Of a stretch of DNA of 64,000 nucleotides, positions 17,405 through 26,900 are shown in pieces; positions within the stretch are counted from its first letter, which is position 1, and the number at the start of each line of letters is the position of its first letter. Both the position numbers and the translations under genes were made by a program. This DNA comes from Rhodobium orientis (GTDB lineage: Bacteria > Pseudomonadota > Alphaproteobacteria > Rhizobiales > Rhodobiaceae), in NCBI RefSeq assembly GCF_003258835.1, contig NZ_NPEV01000025.1:1-64000 (forward strand), written 5' to 3'. The notes under the pieces are model-generated. The model was not told the origin of the DNA and searched no databases. It saw nothing but the letters and a program-made list of their open reading frames with translations.

Positions 17405-18313
17405 ATGGTTTCAGACAGCCCCTCACGGGCTCCGGGAAATGGTCCAGGAAACGCCGGCCCGCCGCGGCGCATCGACTACCGCATCTTCGACGTCTATTCG
17501 GAGCTGCCGGACACCCAGAAGCGGCTCGCCGACGCCGTGCTGGAATGCCGCGGCAATTTCTCCAGCTATTCCGCGGCCGAGCTTGCCCGCATGGCCGACG
17601 TTTCCAAGGCGACCGCGGCGCGGTTCTTCCGCCGGCTCGGCTACGAGAGCTACGAGGCCGCCCGCATCGAGGCCCGCGAGACGCCGCATTGGGGCTCGCC
17701 CCTCTATGACGACAGCCATGCAGGCCAGGAACCGGAAGCGCATGCACGACCGGCCTCGGCCCTTGCCGACCATTTCCAGCGCGATATCGACAATCTGAGC
17801 GCCACCCGCTCCTTCCTCTCCGAGGCCGACATCGCCGCCGCCGTGGAACGGCTGGTGAGGGCTGAGACGGTCTGGGTCGTCGGCTTCAGGAACAGCTTCG
17901 CCCTCGCCCACTATGCCCGCGGGCTCTTGCTCAACGTGCGCGGCGGCATCCGCCAGATGCCGAGCCAGGCCTTCGACCTTGCCGAGGACATGGCCGGCAT
18001 CGGCACAAACGATCTGGTGCTGGTCGTCGGGTTCAGGCGCTGGCCGCGCATGCTCTCCGGCATCCTGGCGCTGCTATCGGCGCGCGGCATCCCGACCGTG
18101 CTGATAACCGACAAGACCGCGGCGGGAACCGAACTGCCCGCCGACATCACCCTGCGCTGCCAGAACCGCGGCGCCGGCATGTTCGATTCCTACGCCGCCG
18201 GCATCAGCCTGTTGAATTATCTGGTGACCCAGGCCGGCGAAGCGCTGGGCGGCAAGGCGCGCCGGCACCTGGAAGAGGTCGAAGACCTCCACGATGCGCT
18301 CGGGGATATCTGA
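17405..18313 (+). CDS. MurR/RpiR family transcriptional regulator
   Basis: A 302-residue regulator. The N-terminal HTH_6 domain spans about residues 22-100 (YSAAELARMADVSKATAARFFRRLGY). A SIS domain spans about 150-285 (VWVVGFRNSFALAHYARGLL, LVVGFRRW, VLITDKTAAG). SIS domains usually sense phosphosugars, but RpiR members also control amino acid and nitrogen catabolism. It is divergent from the N-carbamoylase/ABC transporter operon across a 115-base gap and probably controls it. The ATG at 17405 is chosen because an AAGG site precedes it; an ATG 39 bases upstream is possible. Confidence 0.87.
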   Translation: MVSDSPSRAPGNGPGNAGPPRRIDYRIFDVYSELPDTQKRLADAVLECRGNFSSYSAAELARMADVSKATAARFFRRLGYESYEAARIEARETPHWGSPLYDDSHAGQEPEAHARPASALADHFQRDIDNLSATRSFLSEADIAAAVERLVRAETVWVVGFRNSFALAHYARGLLLNVRGGIRQMPSQAFDLAEDMAGIGTNDLVLVVGFRRWPRMLSGILALLSARGIPTVLITDKTAAGTELPADITLRCQNRGAGMFDSYAAGISLLNYLVTQAGEALGGKARRHLEEVEDLHDALGDI

Positions 18314-18322
18314 GGCTTCGGC

Positions 18323-18820
18323 TCAAACCCCGCCGCTATGGACGATCTCGTAATAGATCGCCTCAAGCTCGTTCTTGTGCTTGGTCTCTTCGTTGGCAAG
18401 GAACAGGAAGAGGTCGTGCACCGGCCCCGGCGGCGTCCGTTCGGCAAGCGCCGTGTACTGCTCCATCGCCGCGTGCTCGCGCATTAACGCATATTGCAGC
18501 ACCGCCTGGTCGTCGGGGTTCTCGCCGAGGTCGGGCAAGTGCACGCAGTCGGAGAATTTGCGGTCGCTCGCCGGCCGCTCGATTTCATGCCTGACGAGAT
18601 CGCCGAGGTCGTCGCGTCTGGCGAGGTCGGCAAAGAGGTCGAAGTGCTCCTGCTCCTCCTCGGCCAGTTCCTCCACCAGATAGCGGATGTTCTTGGAGAC
18701 CTTCGGCACCAGGTCCTTGTAGAAATCCCGCGCCGTGCGCTCGAACTCCGTCGCAACGTCGAGAATGTCCTGGAGGTTGGTGAGCGGCTTCAGCCGCTGG
18801 TAGCCGCGTCCTTCCGGCAT
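18323..18820 (-). CDS. Ferritin-like (rubrerythrin-type) diiron protein
   Basis: A 165-residue four-helix protein with paired carboxylate/histidine motifs spaced as in ferritin-like diiron sites: TEFERTARDFY, EEEQEHFDLF, REHAAMEQY and NEETKHKNELE. It lacks the rubredoxin domain of classical rubrerythrins. Relatives scavenge peroxide or oxygen or store iron. It is the last gene of the complex-I-like operon: its ATG overlaps the stop of the ferredoxin/oxidoreductase gene (TGATG). It may protect or supply the many Fe-S clusters of that complex, which is inference. Confidence 0.78.
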   Translation of the reverse strand: MPEGRGYQRLKPLTNLQDILDVATEFERTARDFYKDLVPKVSKNIRYLVEELAEEEQEHFDLFADLARRDDLGDLVRHEIERPASDRKFSDCVHLPDLGENPDDQAVLQYALMREHAAMEQYTALAERTPPGPVHDLFLFLANEETKHKNELEAIYYEIVHSGGV

Positions 18821-20619
18821 CACGACAGCTCCTTTGCCTTCAACACCGCATCCATGCTCGCCGCCACCCGGTGGCCGTCGGCAACGGCGTGGACGACGTC
18901 CGGGCCGTTGACGCAGTCGCCGGCGGCCCACAGCCACGGCTCGGAGGTCCGCCCGTCGGCATCGACGGTGATGCGGCCGCGGTTCCATTCCAGCTTTTCG
19001 GTCAACGCCTCGCCGAGGAGAGCGACATCCGCCGCCTGGCCGATGGCCTCGATCACCATCGTACCTACGTGGATGCGCTCGTCGCCCTCGTCATAGGTCG
19101 GCGCAAAGCGGCCCTTGTCGTCGAAGATGGAAACGACCTTCCAGGTCTTCAGGCCCGTGACGTTGCCCACCTCGTCGACCAGCACCTCGCGCGGACCACG
19201 GGCATCAAAGATCTCGATCCCCTCCTCAAAGGATTCCTTGACCTCCTCCGGGTCGGCGAGGAAATGCGAAAAATCTTCCAGCGCCGTCACCGTCATGCCG
19301 ACTTCGCCATGGATCTGCTTCTGCAGCCGGGCGAGGCTGCGGGCGATGTCCATGGCGACGTTGCCGCCGCCGATAACGACGGCGGTCTTCGGCACGTCGA
19401 TGGTCTCGCCGTCGGTAATGGCGCGAAGGAGATCGACGGCCTTTGCCACCTTCGGATGGTCGGACCCCGGAATGCGGGTCGAGCGGCCGAGATGGAGGCC
19501 GATGGCGACCAGCACCGTGTCGAAGTCTTTCTCAAGCCCCGTCATAGTGACCTTGTCGCCGATGGGCGTGTCGCACTTGATATCGACACCCATCGCCCGG
19601 ATGACGTCGACATCGGCGTCGAGCGCGTCATAGGGCAGCCGGTACTCCGGAATGCCGTAGCGGGTCATGCCGCCGGCATGCTTTCGTGCCTCGAAGACGG
19701 TGACCGCATGGCCCATGCGGGCAAGGTCGAAGGCCGCGGTGAGCCCCGCCGGACCGGCGCCGACGACCGCCACCTTGTGGCCCGTCTCGCCCGCCGGCCG
19801 GCCGATGATGTCGACGTAGCGGTCGCGGTCGACCTGGTCGGTGATGTGCCGCTTCAGCCAGCGGATGGCGATGGGATCGCCCTCGTGGTGGACGGCGCAG
19901 ACGGTCTCGCATTTGTGGGTGCAGACCCGACCGCAGACCTGGCTGAACGGGTTGGTCTCGTAGAGAAGCTTGAGCCCCGCCTCATAGTCGCCCTCGCGGA
20001 TGGTGGCGATATAGTCCGGGATCGACATGTGCGCCGGGCAGGTGGCAACGCAGAGCCCGCAAGCAACGCAGCGCTCGGCCTCCGCCCGCGCTTCCTCGAC
20101 CGAGTAGCCGTCGACGATCTCCTCGAAATTCCCGATGCGCCGCTCCGGGTCCATCTCGCGCATGACGATGCGCTCCGGCGGCGTCAGCCGGTGGCCGTCC
20201 GGCCGGTGATAGCCGAGTTCGGCGTCGTCCCAGGACTTGTGGTCCACGCCCGGGACGAAGCGGAACGCGTCCGGGTCGCTGTCGATCCAGGTGTACTCGT
20301 TCGACATGGTCAGCGAGCCGGTCATGCAGACATCGACGCAGAGCGCGCACCAGCAGCAGCGGCCGTAGTCGATCTGCGGGCGCAGTCCGGAATCGCCTTC
20401 TTTGGTCTCGATGCCGTCCACCGGCACCATGTCGATGGCCGCGTTCTGGCAGATCGCCTCGCAGGTGCCGCAGCCGATGCATTCCGCGACATCGTTCTTG
20501 TGGAAGCCACGATAGCGCGCCGCGCCCGGCCGCTCGGTCAGCGGGTCGCGCACCGTCACCGGATCGCGAAAGAGGTTCTTCCAGGCGGTGAAGGGGGAAA
20601 GGACGTCCTGAACGGTCAT
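18820..20619 (-). CDS. NuoI-type ferredoxin domain fused to GltD-type NAD(P)H/FAD oxidoreductase
   Basis: A 599-residue fusion. Residues about 1-130 resemble NuoI/MbhN, with two [4Fe-4S] motifs: C47-C50-C53-C57 (CIGCGTCEAIC) and C88-C91-C94-C98 (CWCALCVDVC). Residues about 185-270 carry two more cysteine clusters as in GltD/NfnB (CVACGLCVATC and CGRVCTHKCETVC). FAD binding (VAVVGAGPAGLTAAFDLARM) and NAD(P) binding (AVVIGGGNVAMDIARSLARL) follow, then a C-terminal FAD motif WLWAAGDC. It would move electrons between NAD(P)H and the membrane-bound Nuo/Mbh-like module encoded upstream, replacing NuoEFG. It starts 13 bases after the NuoD-like gene and overlaps the ferritin-like gene. Confidence 0.85.
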   Translation of the reverse strand: MTVQDVLSPFTAWKNLFRDPVTVRDPLTERPGAARYRGFHKNDVAECIGCGTCEAICQNAAIDMVPVDGIETKEGDSGLRPQIDYGRCCWCALCVDVCMTGSLTMSNEYTWIDSDPDAFRFVPGVDHKSWDDAELGYHRPDGHRLTPPERIVMREMDPERRIGNFEEIVDGYSVEEARAEAERCVACGLCVATCPAHMSIPDYIATIREGDYEAGLKLLYETNPFSQVCGRVCTHKCETVCAVHHEGDPIAIRWLKRHITDQVDRDRYVDIIGRPAGETGHKVAVVGAGPAGLTAAFDLARMGHAVTVFEARKHAGGMTRYGIPEYRLPYDALDADVDVIRAMGVDIKCDTPIGDKVTMTGLEKDFDTVLVAIGLHLGRSTRIPGSDHPKVAKAVDLLRAITDGETIDVPKTAVVIGGGNVAMDIARSLARLQKQIHGEVGMTVTALEDFSHFLADPEEVKESFEEGIEIFDARGPREVLVDEVGNVTGLKTWKVVSIFDDKGRFAPTYDEGDERIHVGTMVIEAIGQAADVALLGEALTEKLEWNRGRITVDADGRTSEPWLWAAGDCVNGPDVVHAVADGHRVAASMDAVLKAKELS

Positions 20620-20632
20620 TTGATGCCCTCCC

Positions 20633-21811
20633 CTAGCGCTCGATTTCCGGCGGATAGGTGTGCAGCGACACCATCAGCCCGGCGACGTCGGAAATGTTGG
20701 CGTTGACGATGAGCTTTTCCAGCAGCGCCATGGCATGGGTGTAGGACGGCCCGCGCACATTGACCCGGCGCGGATAGCCGGAGCCGTCGGTGACGAGGTA
20801 GTAGCCGTATTCGCCGCGCGAGCACTCGCCGCGGATATAGGTCTCGCCTTCAGGGATCTTCCAGTTGAGAACGTTCGGGAGCCTGGTCATCACCGGCCCG
20901 TCCTTCGGCATTTTTTGGAGGATCTGCCGGATCAGGTCGATGGAGACATGGACGTCCCGGCGGCGCACATCGGCGCGGGTGTAGATATCGGACACTGATC
21001 CGGTGACCGGCTCGAAGTCGAGCTCGGGGTAGACCAGATAGGGCTGGTCCTTGCGCACGTCCTTGGCAACACCGGCAGCCCGGGCGTTCGGGCCGGTAAC
21101 GCCATAGGGCTCGATCATCTCCGGAGTGATCACTCCGACCCCGACCGTGCGCTTCTTGAAGACGGCATTGCAGTACATGACATCGTTGATGTCTTTCAGG
21201 GCCCGTTCGACCTCCCTGAGCGTTTCCTCCATTCGTACTGCAAAGCCTTCCGGCAGGCCGTCGCGGACGCCGCCGGGCAGGATGAACATGTGGTAGATGC
21301 GCGCCCCGGTCATCTCCTCGAACCGGTCGAGCATCAGGTCGCGGACATAGGTCGCCCACTGGCCGATGACGCCCATGCCAAAGCTTCCCGCCTGGCCGCC
21401 GAGATACATCATGTAGCTGTTGATGCGGCCCATCTCGAGAATGAGCGTGCGGATCCAATGCGCCCGTTCCGGAACTTCCAGGCCGGCCAGTTCCTCGACC
21501 GCGGCGGCGTAGCAATATTCGTTGAAATCCGGCTCCGGCACGCAGATGCGGCAGACGATGGGGAAGCACTGGATGAAGGTGCGCCGCTCCATCAGCTTCT
21601 CAAAGCCGCGGTGCAGATAGCCCACATGGGTCCGCCCCTCGACGACCTCGTCGCCGCATACGGTCAACTCCACCGACATGTTGCCGGTGATGCCGGGATG
21701 CTGCGGGCCCTGCCAGAGCTTCAGGTACTTGCCCGAGGCAAGATCGATGTCGAGGCTGCCGTCGGCCTTCGCCTCCGGATACTGGCTGCGGTCGAGTTCG
21801 AAAAGCGCCAT
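20633..21811 (-). CDS. NuoD/MbhL-like large catalytic subunit of a complex-I-like complex
   Basis: A 392-residue protein of the 49-kDa/hydrogenase large-subunit family: GPQHPGITGNMSVELTVCGD, VGYLHRGFEKLMERRTF, GRINSYMMYLGGQA, IYHMFILPGGVRDG and RGECSRGEYGYYLVTDGSG. It keeps one CXXC (C87-R-I-C90) where NiFe hydrogenases have their first metal-binding pair. NuoD lacks these cysteines, and this protein has no second CXXC: it ends AGLMVSLHTYPPEIER. A full NiFe site is therefore not expected. The pattern recalls archaeal MbxL/MbsL. It lies one base after the NuoC-like gene. Confidence 0.88.
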   Translation of the reverse strand: MALFELDRSQYPEAKADGSLDIDLASGKYLKLWQGPQHPGITGNMSVELTVCGDEVVEGRTHVGYLHRGFEKLMERRTFIQCFPIVCRICVPEPDFNEYCYAAAVEELAGLEVPERAHWIRTLILEMGRINSYMMYLGGQAGSFGMGVIGQWATYVRDLMLDRFEEMTGARIYHMFILPGGVRDGLPEGFAVRMEETLREVERALKDINDVMYCNAVFKKRTVGVGVITPEMIEPYGVTGPNARAAGVAKDVRKDQPYLVYPELDFEPVTGSVSDIYTRADVRRRDVHVSIDLIRQILQKMPKDGPVMTRLPNVLNWKIPEGETYIRGECSRGEYGYYLVTDGSGYPRRVNVRGPSYTHAMALLEKLIVNANISDVAGLMVSLHTYPPEIER

Positions 21812-21812
21812 C

Positions 21813-22346
21813 TCAGGAGGCCTCGCCCGGGTAGAGTTTGTCTTTCATGTGCGTCGCCGGATCGAAGGTCTCCCGGCCCGGCCGGTGGAAGTAGGTTTCC
21901 TCGGCGTATTTCTTGGTGTCGAAGTCGCGCCGGTAGGGCGGGATGTCGGTCCAGCCTTCCAGGATGAACTCCTCGTCGATGCGCGGGCTGCCCGGAAAGT
22001 CGATGCCGAACATCTCCTTCAGCTCGCGCTGATAGGTCGCCGCCGTCGGCCACAGGTCGTGGATGCCCGCCATCGTCGCCTCCTCGCGGTCGATGAAGAC
22101 GCGAAGGCCGATGTCGCGGGCTCTTGTGCGGTTGTGGACCAGATAGGTGAGCTGAAACTGCCCGCCCTCGATCCAGTCGACGGCCGTAAGCAACACCAGA
22201 TGAGTGAAGCCCTCCACGTCGCGCAAATGCGTGATGACGGCGCGAAGGAGATCCGGCGCAACCGAGACGAAGGCGAGGTCGTCGCGCTTTTCGGTGATGT
22301 CGCCGAGCGAAAACAGTGTGCCCAGCCGGTCGGTAAGGTCTTTCAT
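21813..22346 (-). CDS. NuoC/MbhK-like 30-kDa subunit
   Basis: A 177-residue protein with the 30-kDa subunit signature around ATYQRELKEMFGIDFPGSP (residues about 100-118) and an N-terminal alpha/beta domain. It has no cofactor and bridges the large catalytic subunit to the small Fe-S subunit in the peripheral arm. The C-terminus ends soon after YRRDFD, without a fusion to NuoD. It starts six bases after the NuoB-like stop codon, in the gene order B-C-D of classical complex I. Confidence 0.88.
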   Translation of the reverse strand: MKDLTDRLGTLFSLGDITEKRDDLAFVSVAPDLLRAVITHLRDVEGFTHLVLLTAVDWIEGGQFQLTYLVHNRTRARDIGLRVFIDREEATMAGIHDLWPTAATYQRELKEMFGIDFPGSPRIDEEFILEGWTDIPPYRRDFDTKKYAEETYFHRPGRETFDPATHMKDKLYPGEAS

Positions 22347-22352
22347 CGCATG

Positions 22353-23054
22353 CTACCAGCTATAGTCCGGCATATCCCAGTCGTGGATCACCTGTTTCTG
22401 GTTGGCCTTGTACCAGTCGAAGTTCTCCGCGTAGCGGTTGGCGCCCTCGCCCTTGCCGGCCTTGATGATCTTCTTCAGCTCCAAAAAGCCGGCGAGCAGG
22501 GCCTCCGGTCGCGGCATGCAGCCGGTGATGTAAAGGTCGACCGGCAGGTAGCGATCGAGCCGCTTGATGGTGTTGTAGCTGTCCCAGTACATGCCGCCAT
22601 TGATGGTGCAGGAGCCGAGCCCGACGACGTATTTCGGGTTCTGCATCTGCTCGTAGGAGCGGATCGCCCGCTTCAGCGTCTTCACCGAGAGATAGCCGGA
22701 GATGACGAAGAGGTTGGCCTGGCGCGGCGTCGGCCGCCACTGGATGCCGTAGCGATAGGCATCGAAGCGCGGCGTCATCAGCGGCCGCATCTCGATGGCG
22801 CCGCAGCCGGTGCCGAAGCCGAGGATCCAGAGCGATTCCGCCCGCGCCCAGTTGAAGAGGTCTTCGACGATCTTGGCATAGGCCGGCGGATGGACGCGCG
22901 GCGGCGCCTCGCAATAGTAGTCCTTCAGCGGCTCGACGGTGATTTCCTGCCCGTCCGGCGTTTTGACCACGCGCGGCTGCAGCTCTTGCTTGACCGGCCG
23001 CTCGGGCCGCTCCTTCAGGCGGTTCTTCTCGCCCGGCTTGACGAAGGCTTCCAT
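22353..23054 (-). CDS. NuoB/MbhJ-like small Fe-S subunit with an altered N2-type site
   Basis: A 233-residue protein of the 20-kDa PSST family: GFGTGCGAIEMRPLMTPRF, PTPRQANLFVISG, GLGSCTINGGMYWDSYN and VDLYITGCMPRPEALL. Complex I binds cluster N2 with two adjacent cysteines plus two later ones. Here the adjacent pair is C84-G85, so only three canonical ligands (C84, C149, C179) remain. C48 is the nearest other candidate. The N-terminal 65 residues are an extra charged extension. The gene sits between the NuoH-like and NuoC-like genes and starts ten bases after the former. Confidence 0.87.
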   Translation of the reverse strand: MEAFVKPGEKNRLKERPERPVKQELQPRVVKTPDGQEITVEPLKDYYCEAPPRVHPPAYAKIVEDLFNWARAESLWILGFGTGCGAIEMRPLMTPRFDAYRYGIQWRPTPRQANLFVISGYLSVKTLKRAIRSYEQMQNPKYVVGLGSCTINGGMYWDSYNTIKRLDRYLPVDLYITGCMPRPEALLAGFLELKKIIKAGKGEGANRYAENFDWYKANQKQVIHDWDMPDYSW

Positions 23055-23064
23055 CGTTGACCCC

Positions 23065-23970
23065 TCACACGATGAGAATGGCGGCGATGCCGATCGGCAC
23101 GGCCCAGACCATGAACCAGCGGATCGACTGCTCGACCCGGAAACGCGGAAAAACGACGCCGACCAGCACCGAGACCATGTAGATCGCGAAGACTTTCACG
23201 AAAAACACCGGCCAGTTCGACGCGCCGCCGAAGAAGAGGTTCATGAAGATGACGATCTTGGCGATCGGAAAGATCACCCGGTTGGTCTGCATCAGCGCCA
23301 GATAGGCCGAGTGGTACTCGGTCGGCGGCCCGATCGGGATTTCCTGCGGCGCCAGCACCACGTCGAAGGGCGGGCGCATCATGGAGCCGAGGAAGGAGAG
23401 CATGGCGGCAATCACGGCGAGCGGATTGGTGAAGAGCGTCCAGTGCAGGAACCCGCCCTGCTGGGCCGCGACGATCTCCGTGATCGACAGCGTCTGGTAC
23501 TGCACGGCGATGGCAAAGACCGCGAGCGCCAGCGGCAGTTCGGCCATCGTCACCTGCGACAGGCCGCGGGAGACGCCGATCGCCGAATAGGGATGGCCGC
23601 TCTCGCCGGCGCCGAGCGCCATGCCGAGCGAGCCGAAGAAGATGAAATAGAGCGCAAGGATCAAATCGCCGGCGAACGACATGTTGGAGAACATCGCCGA
23701 GCCATAGATCGTCGGCACGAACAGCAAGAGCCCGACGCCGCCGGTCAACCGGAACACCGGTCCGAGATAGAACATGAAGCCGTGGGTGATGGCGCTACGG
23801 AGCGCGTAGTTCTTCAGAAGGTCGATGTAGTTCTGGTAGATCGGGATGCCGTAGCGCCCGCCGACCCGTGCCGCGATCTTCTGCATCAGGGCAGTGAGCA
23901 ACAGCCCGTAATTGACGACGATGAAGAGCGTCAAAAGGGCGAAGGGGATCTTCATCCACTCGAAGGTCAT
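23065..23970 (-). CDS. NuoH/MbhM-like membrane subunit
   Basis: A 301-residue membrane protein with about eight helices. It has the NuoH-family loops RVGGRYGIPIYQNYIDLLKN (first cytoplasmic loop), GESGHPYSAIGVSRGLSQ, EIPIGPPTEYHSAYLAL and RPPFDVVLAPQE. It anchors the peripheral arm to the membrane and links quinone-site or cluster redox changes to ion translocation. Its ATG overlaps the stop codon of the double antiporter-module gene (ATGA). It is shorter and less acidic in the E-channel loop than NuoH of ordinary complex I, as in hydrogenase-type relatives. Confidence 0.88.
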   Translation of the reverse strand: MTFEWMKIPFALLTLFIVVNYGLLLTALMQKIAARVGGRYGIPIYQNYIDLLKNYALRSAITHGFMFYLGPVFRLTGGVGLLLFVPTIYGSAMFSNMSFAGDLILALYFIFFGSLGMALGAGESGHPYSAIGVSRGLSQVTMAELPLALAVFAIAVQYQTLSITEIVAAQQGGFLHWTLFTNPLAVIAAMLSFLGSMMRPPFDVVLAPQEIPIGPPTEYHSAYLALMQTNRVIFPIAKIVIFMNLFFGGASNWPVFFVKVFAIYMVSVLVGVVFPRFRVEQSIRWFMVWAVPIGIAAILIV

Positions 23971-26900
23971 GGCCGCACCCCCATGGAGAGCAGGTAGACG
24001 ATGACGACGAAGCCGACGAAGTGGAAGGCGTAGACCTGGCCGTCACCGGTATAGAAGCGTCGCGTGAGGTCCGCGGTGCCGTGCAGCGTGCCGGTGATGC
24101 CGCCCCAGAAGCGGGTGACCAGCGGTTCGGTCAGGAAGCCCAGCGCCTTGCGGTAGGGCGCAAAGAAATTCCAGGCGAAATGGGTGGTCTCGGGGCGGTA
24201 GGGCCGTTCCGCGGCAAAGACGATGTTGAACTGCTTCACCTTCTGGGCCCGGTGGTTGAGGAAGACGAGCCAGGCGAGCAGCACGACGAAGATGACGGCG
24301 ACGACGATCATGATGGAGACCGGGCTCCAGTAGCCGTACTCGCTGGTGATCGTCAGGCCCTCCCAGGCAAGGCCGTGGCTCGGGAAGAACGAGCCGAGAT
24401 AGGCATCGACGCGGCGGAGCGCCAGGCCCGGGAAGATCGCGAACCCGATCAGGAAGGCGACGAACAGCATCTGCGGCAGGACGATCCAGAACGGGGCTTC
24501 CTTCAGGCGCCGGTGCTCGTCCTTGAGCTGGCCGAGGAAGATCGTGTGGATCAGCCGGAAGAGGTAGAGGAAGGCGATCGGGCCGGAGAGGAAGATGATC
24601 ACCATCGGCAGCCGGGCGTCCGAACTCATGATCGCGTTGTAGAAGATCCACCGGCCGCCGAAGCCTGAGAGCGGCGGCACGCCGGACATGGCGATGATGC
24701 CGACGAGGACGGCGATGAAGGAGAGCGGCATCAGGGTGATGAGCCCGCCCATCCGGTACATCAGCTTGGTGCCGGTGCGCTTTGCGATGCCGCCGACGGA
24801 GAGGAACAGCATCGATTTGTAGACATAGTGGTTGATGACGAACATCAGCGCCATCAGCCAGCCGAGATGGTTCATCAGGGCAAGGCCGAAGAGCGCATAG
24901 CCCATCTGGCCGATGGAGGAATAGGCAAGCAGCCGCTTGGCGTCCTCCTGGAAGATCGCCATGAGGTTGCCGAGGAGCGCGGAGAGCGCGCCGATCCAGA
25001 GCAGCACATAGGTGAGCTCGACACCGTAAAACTGGGTCTTGCCCATGGTCATAAGCAAGATGAAGAAACCGTAGAGCCCGGCCTTCAAAAGGATGCCGGA
25101 GACCATCGGCGAGACGTCCGTCTCCGCCTCCGCATGGGCGCCCGGCAGCCAGATATGGAGCCCGATCGCCGCCGTCTTGGTCATGAAGCCGGCGGCAAGG
25201 AGGATGAAGACGTAAGGAGCAAAGGTCGCCGAGACGTCGGCAAGGCCTTGGAGGGCGAAGGGCTGGGTGCCTTGCGCGGCGACGGCAAAGCCGGCGAGGA
25301 TCGCAAAGGCGCCGCCGAGGGAAAAGACGATGTAGGAGAGCGCGTGCGGTTCCGACTTCTTGCCCCTGAGGATCAGGAAATAGGAGCCGAGGGTGAGGAT
25401 TTCCCAGGCCGCAAAGAAGCCGAACGAGTCTTCCGCGACGATCAGCATGGCGAGCCCGGCATACATCAGCATGGCGGACGGGTAGAAGCCGATGCGGCGG
25501 CCGTGCGTTTCGAAGCTCGCCAGCAAAATGACCGCGCCGCCGATCAGGATGATGACGCCGAAGATAAGCCTCAGCGGGTCGTAACCCGGATAGCTGACCA
25601 GGAACCAGGCGACGAGACCGGCAATCGCAATCGCGTTCTTGACCTTCGCCGGTAGCCAGTCGAGGGCAAGGAAGGAAAGCGCAAAGAGCAGCGGCAGCGC
25701 CGTCAGCACATTGCCGAGACCGGAGAGGTCGCCCCAGAGGTAACCGAGCCCCCAGCCGGCGGCGACGGCGATGAGCACCACGCCGATCTTGTGCAGCGAC
25801 AGATCGACCTGCTGCGCCGGTGCCTCGCGCTTCAGGGCATAGCCGAACCACCTGAACAGGTAGCCGGCCTCGATGAGGGCGCCGAGGAGGATGAGCCCGA
25901 GCACCAGATAGCGGCCGTCGGCGGCGAGCGCATGGGCGAGCTGCCACTTCGCATAGAAGCCCGGGAAGGGCGGCAGGCCGACGAGCATCGCAACGAAGGA
26001 GGCAAAGGCGAACAGCAGCACCGGGTGGTGCTTCAGCTCGGCCCAGGACGTCAGCGCCCGCTCCGGCAGGGTGCCGGAGAGCCAGTAGAGCCCGGCCTTG
26101 GCGACGGCATGCGCCAGAAGGATGCCGCCGGCGATGAAGAGATACTGGTCGCCCAGAAGGTCCTTCTGGCCGATGACGGCGAAGACGAGCCCGATCTGGG
26201 CAACGGACGAATAGCCGAGCAGCCGCCGGTCGCTGGTTTGCGACAGCGCCAGCACATTGGCGGCAACGAAGGTGGAAAGCCCGATGGCGGTTGCCACCGG
26301 CAGCCAGGCCGGCCCGCCGATGAGGAGCGCCTTGTCGACCGCGTAGAGCGATGCCGCGCCGGCAGCGGCGGAAAAGATCGCGGAGAACGCCGGATGGGCG
26401 GACTCGTAGATATCGAGCGCCCAGCCATTCGCCGGGAACGGCTTCAACTCGGCAACGAGGGCGATAAAGAGAAGGAAGAAGGCGAGCGCACCGGACTTCA
26501 GGAGCACCGTCGAATTGCCGGCGGCGGACGCAGCCGCGAGGTCGTCGATATTGAGCGACCCGCCGGCGTGGTAGAGGAAGATGATGCCGATGAGGAGCAG
26601 GATCGAGATCACCTGCGAGACTATCAAATATTTGAAGCCGGCAGACAGCGCCCGCGCGTCGTCGGACAGGAGCACCAGGCCGCCGGTGGAGATGACGGCA
26701 AGCTCGAAGAAGACGAAGAGGTTGAAGACGTCGCGGGTGAGCACGATGCCGGCGAACGACATGGTGGCGATGAGGAGCACCGCCATCGACCGCCGCCCGA
26801 GCCGCATCATCGGCTCTTTGAGGAACACGGCCGCAAGGAGGCCCGTGACCGTGATCAGCAGCGTCAGCGCGGCTTCCGCCAGCCCCATGCGCAGATTGAT

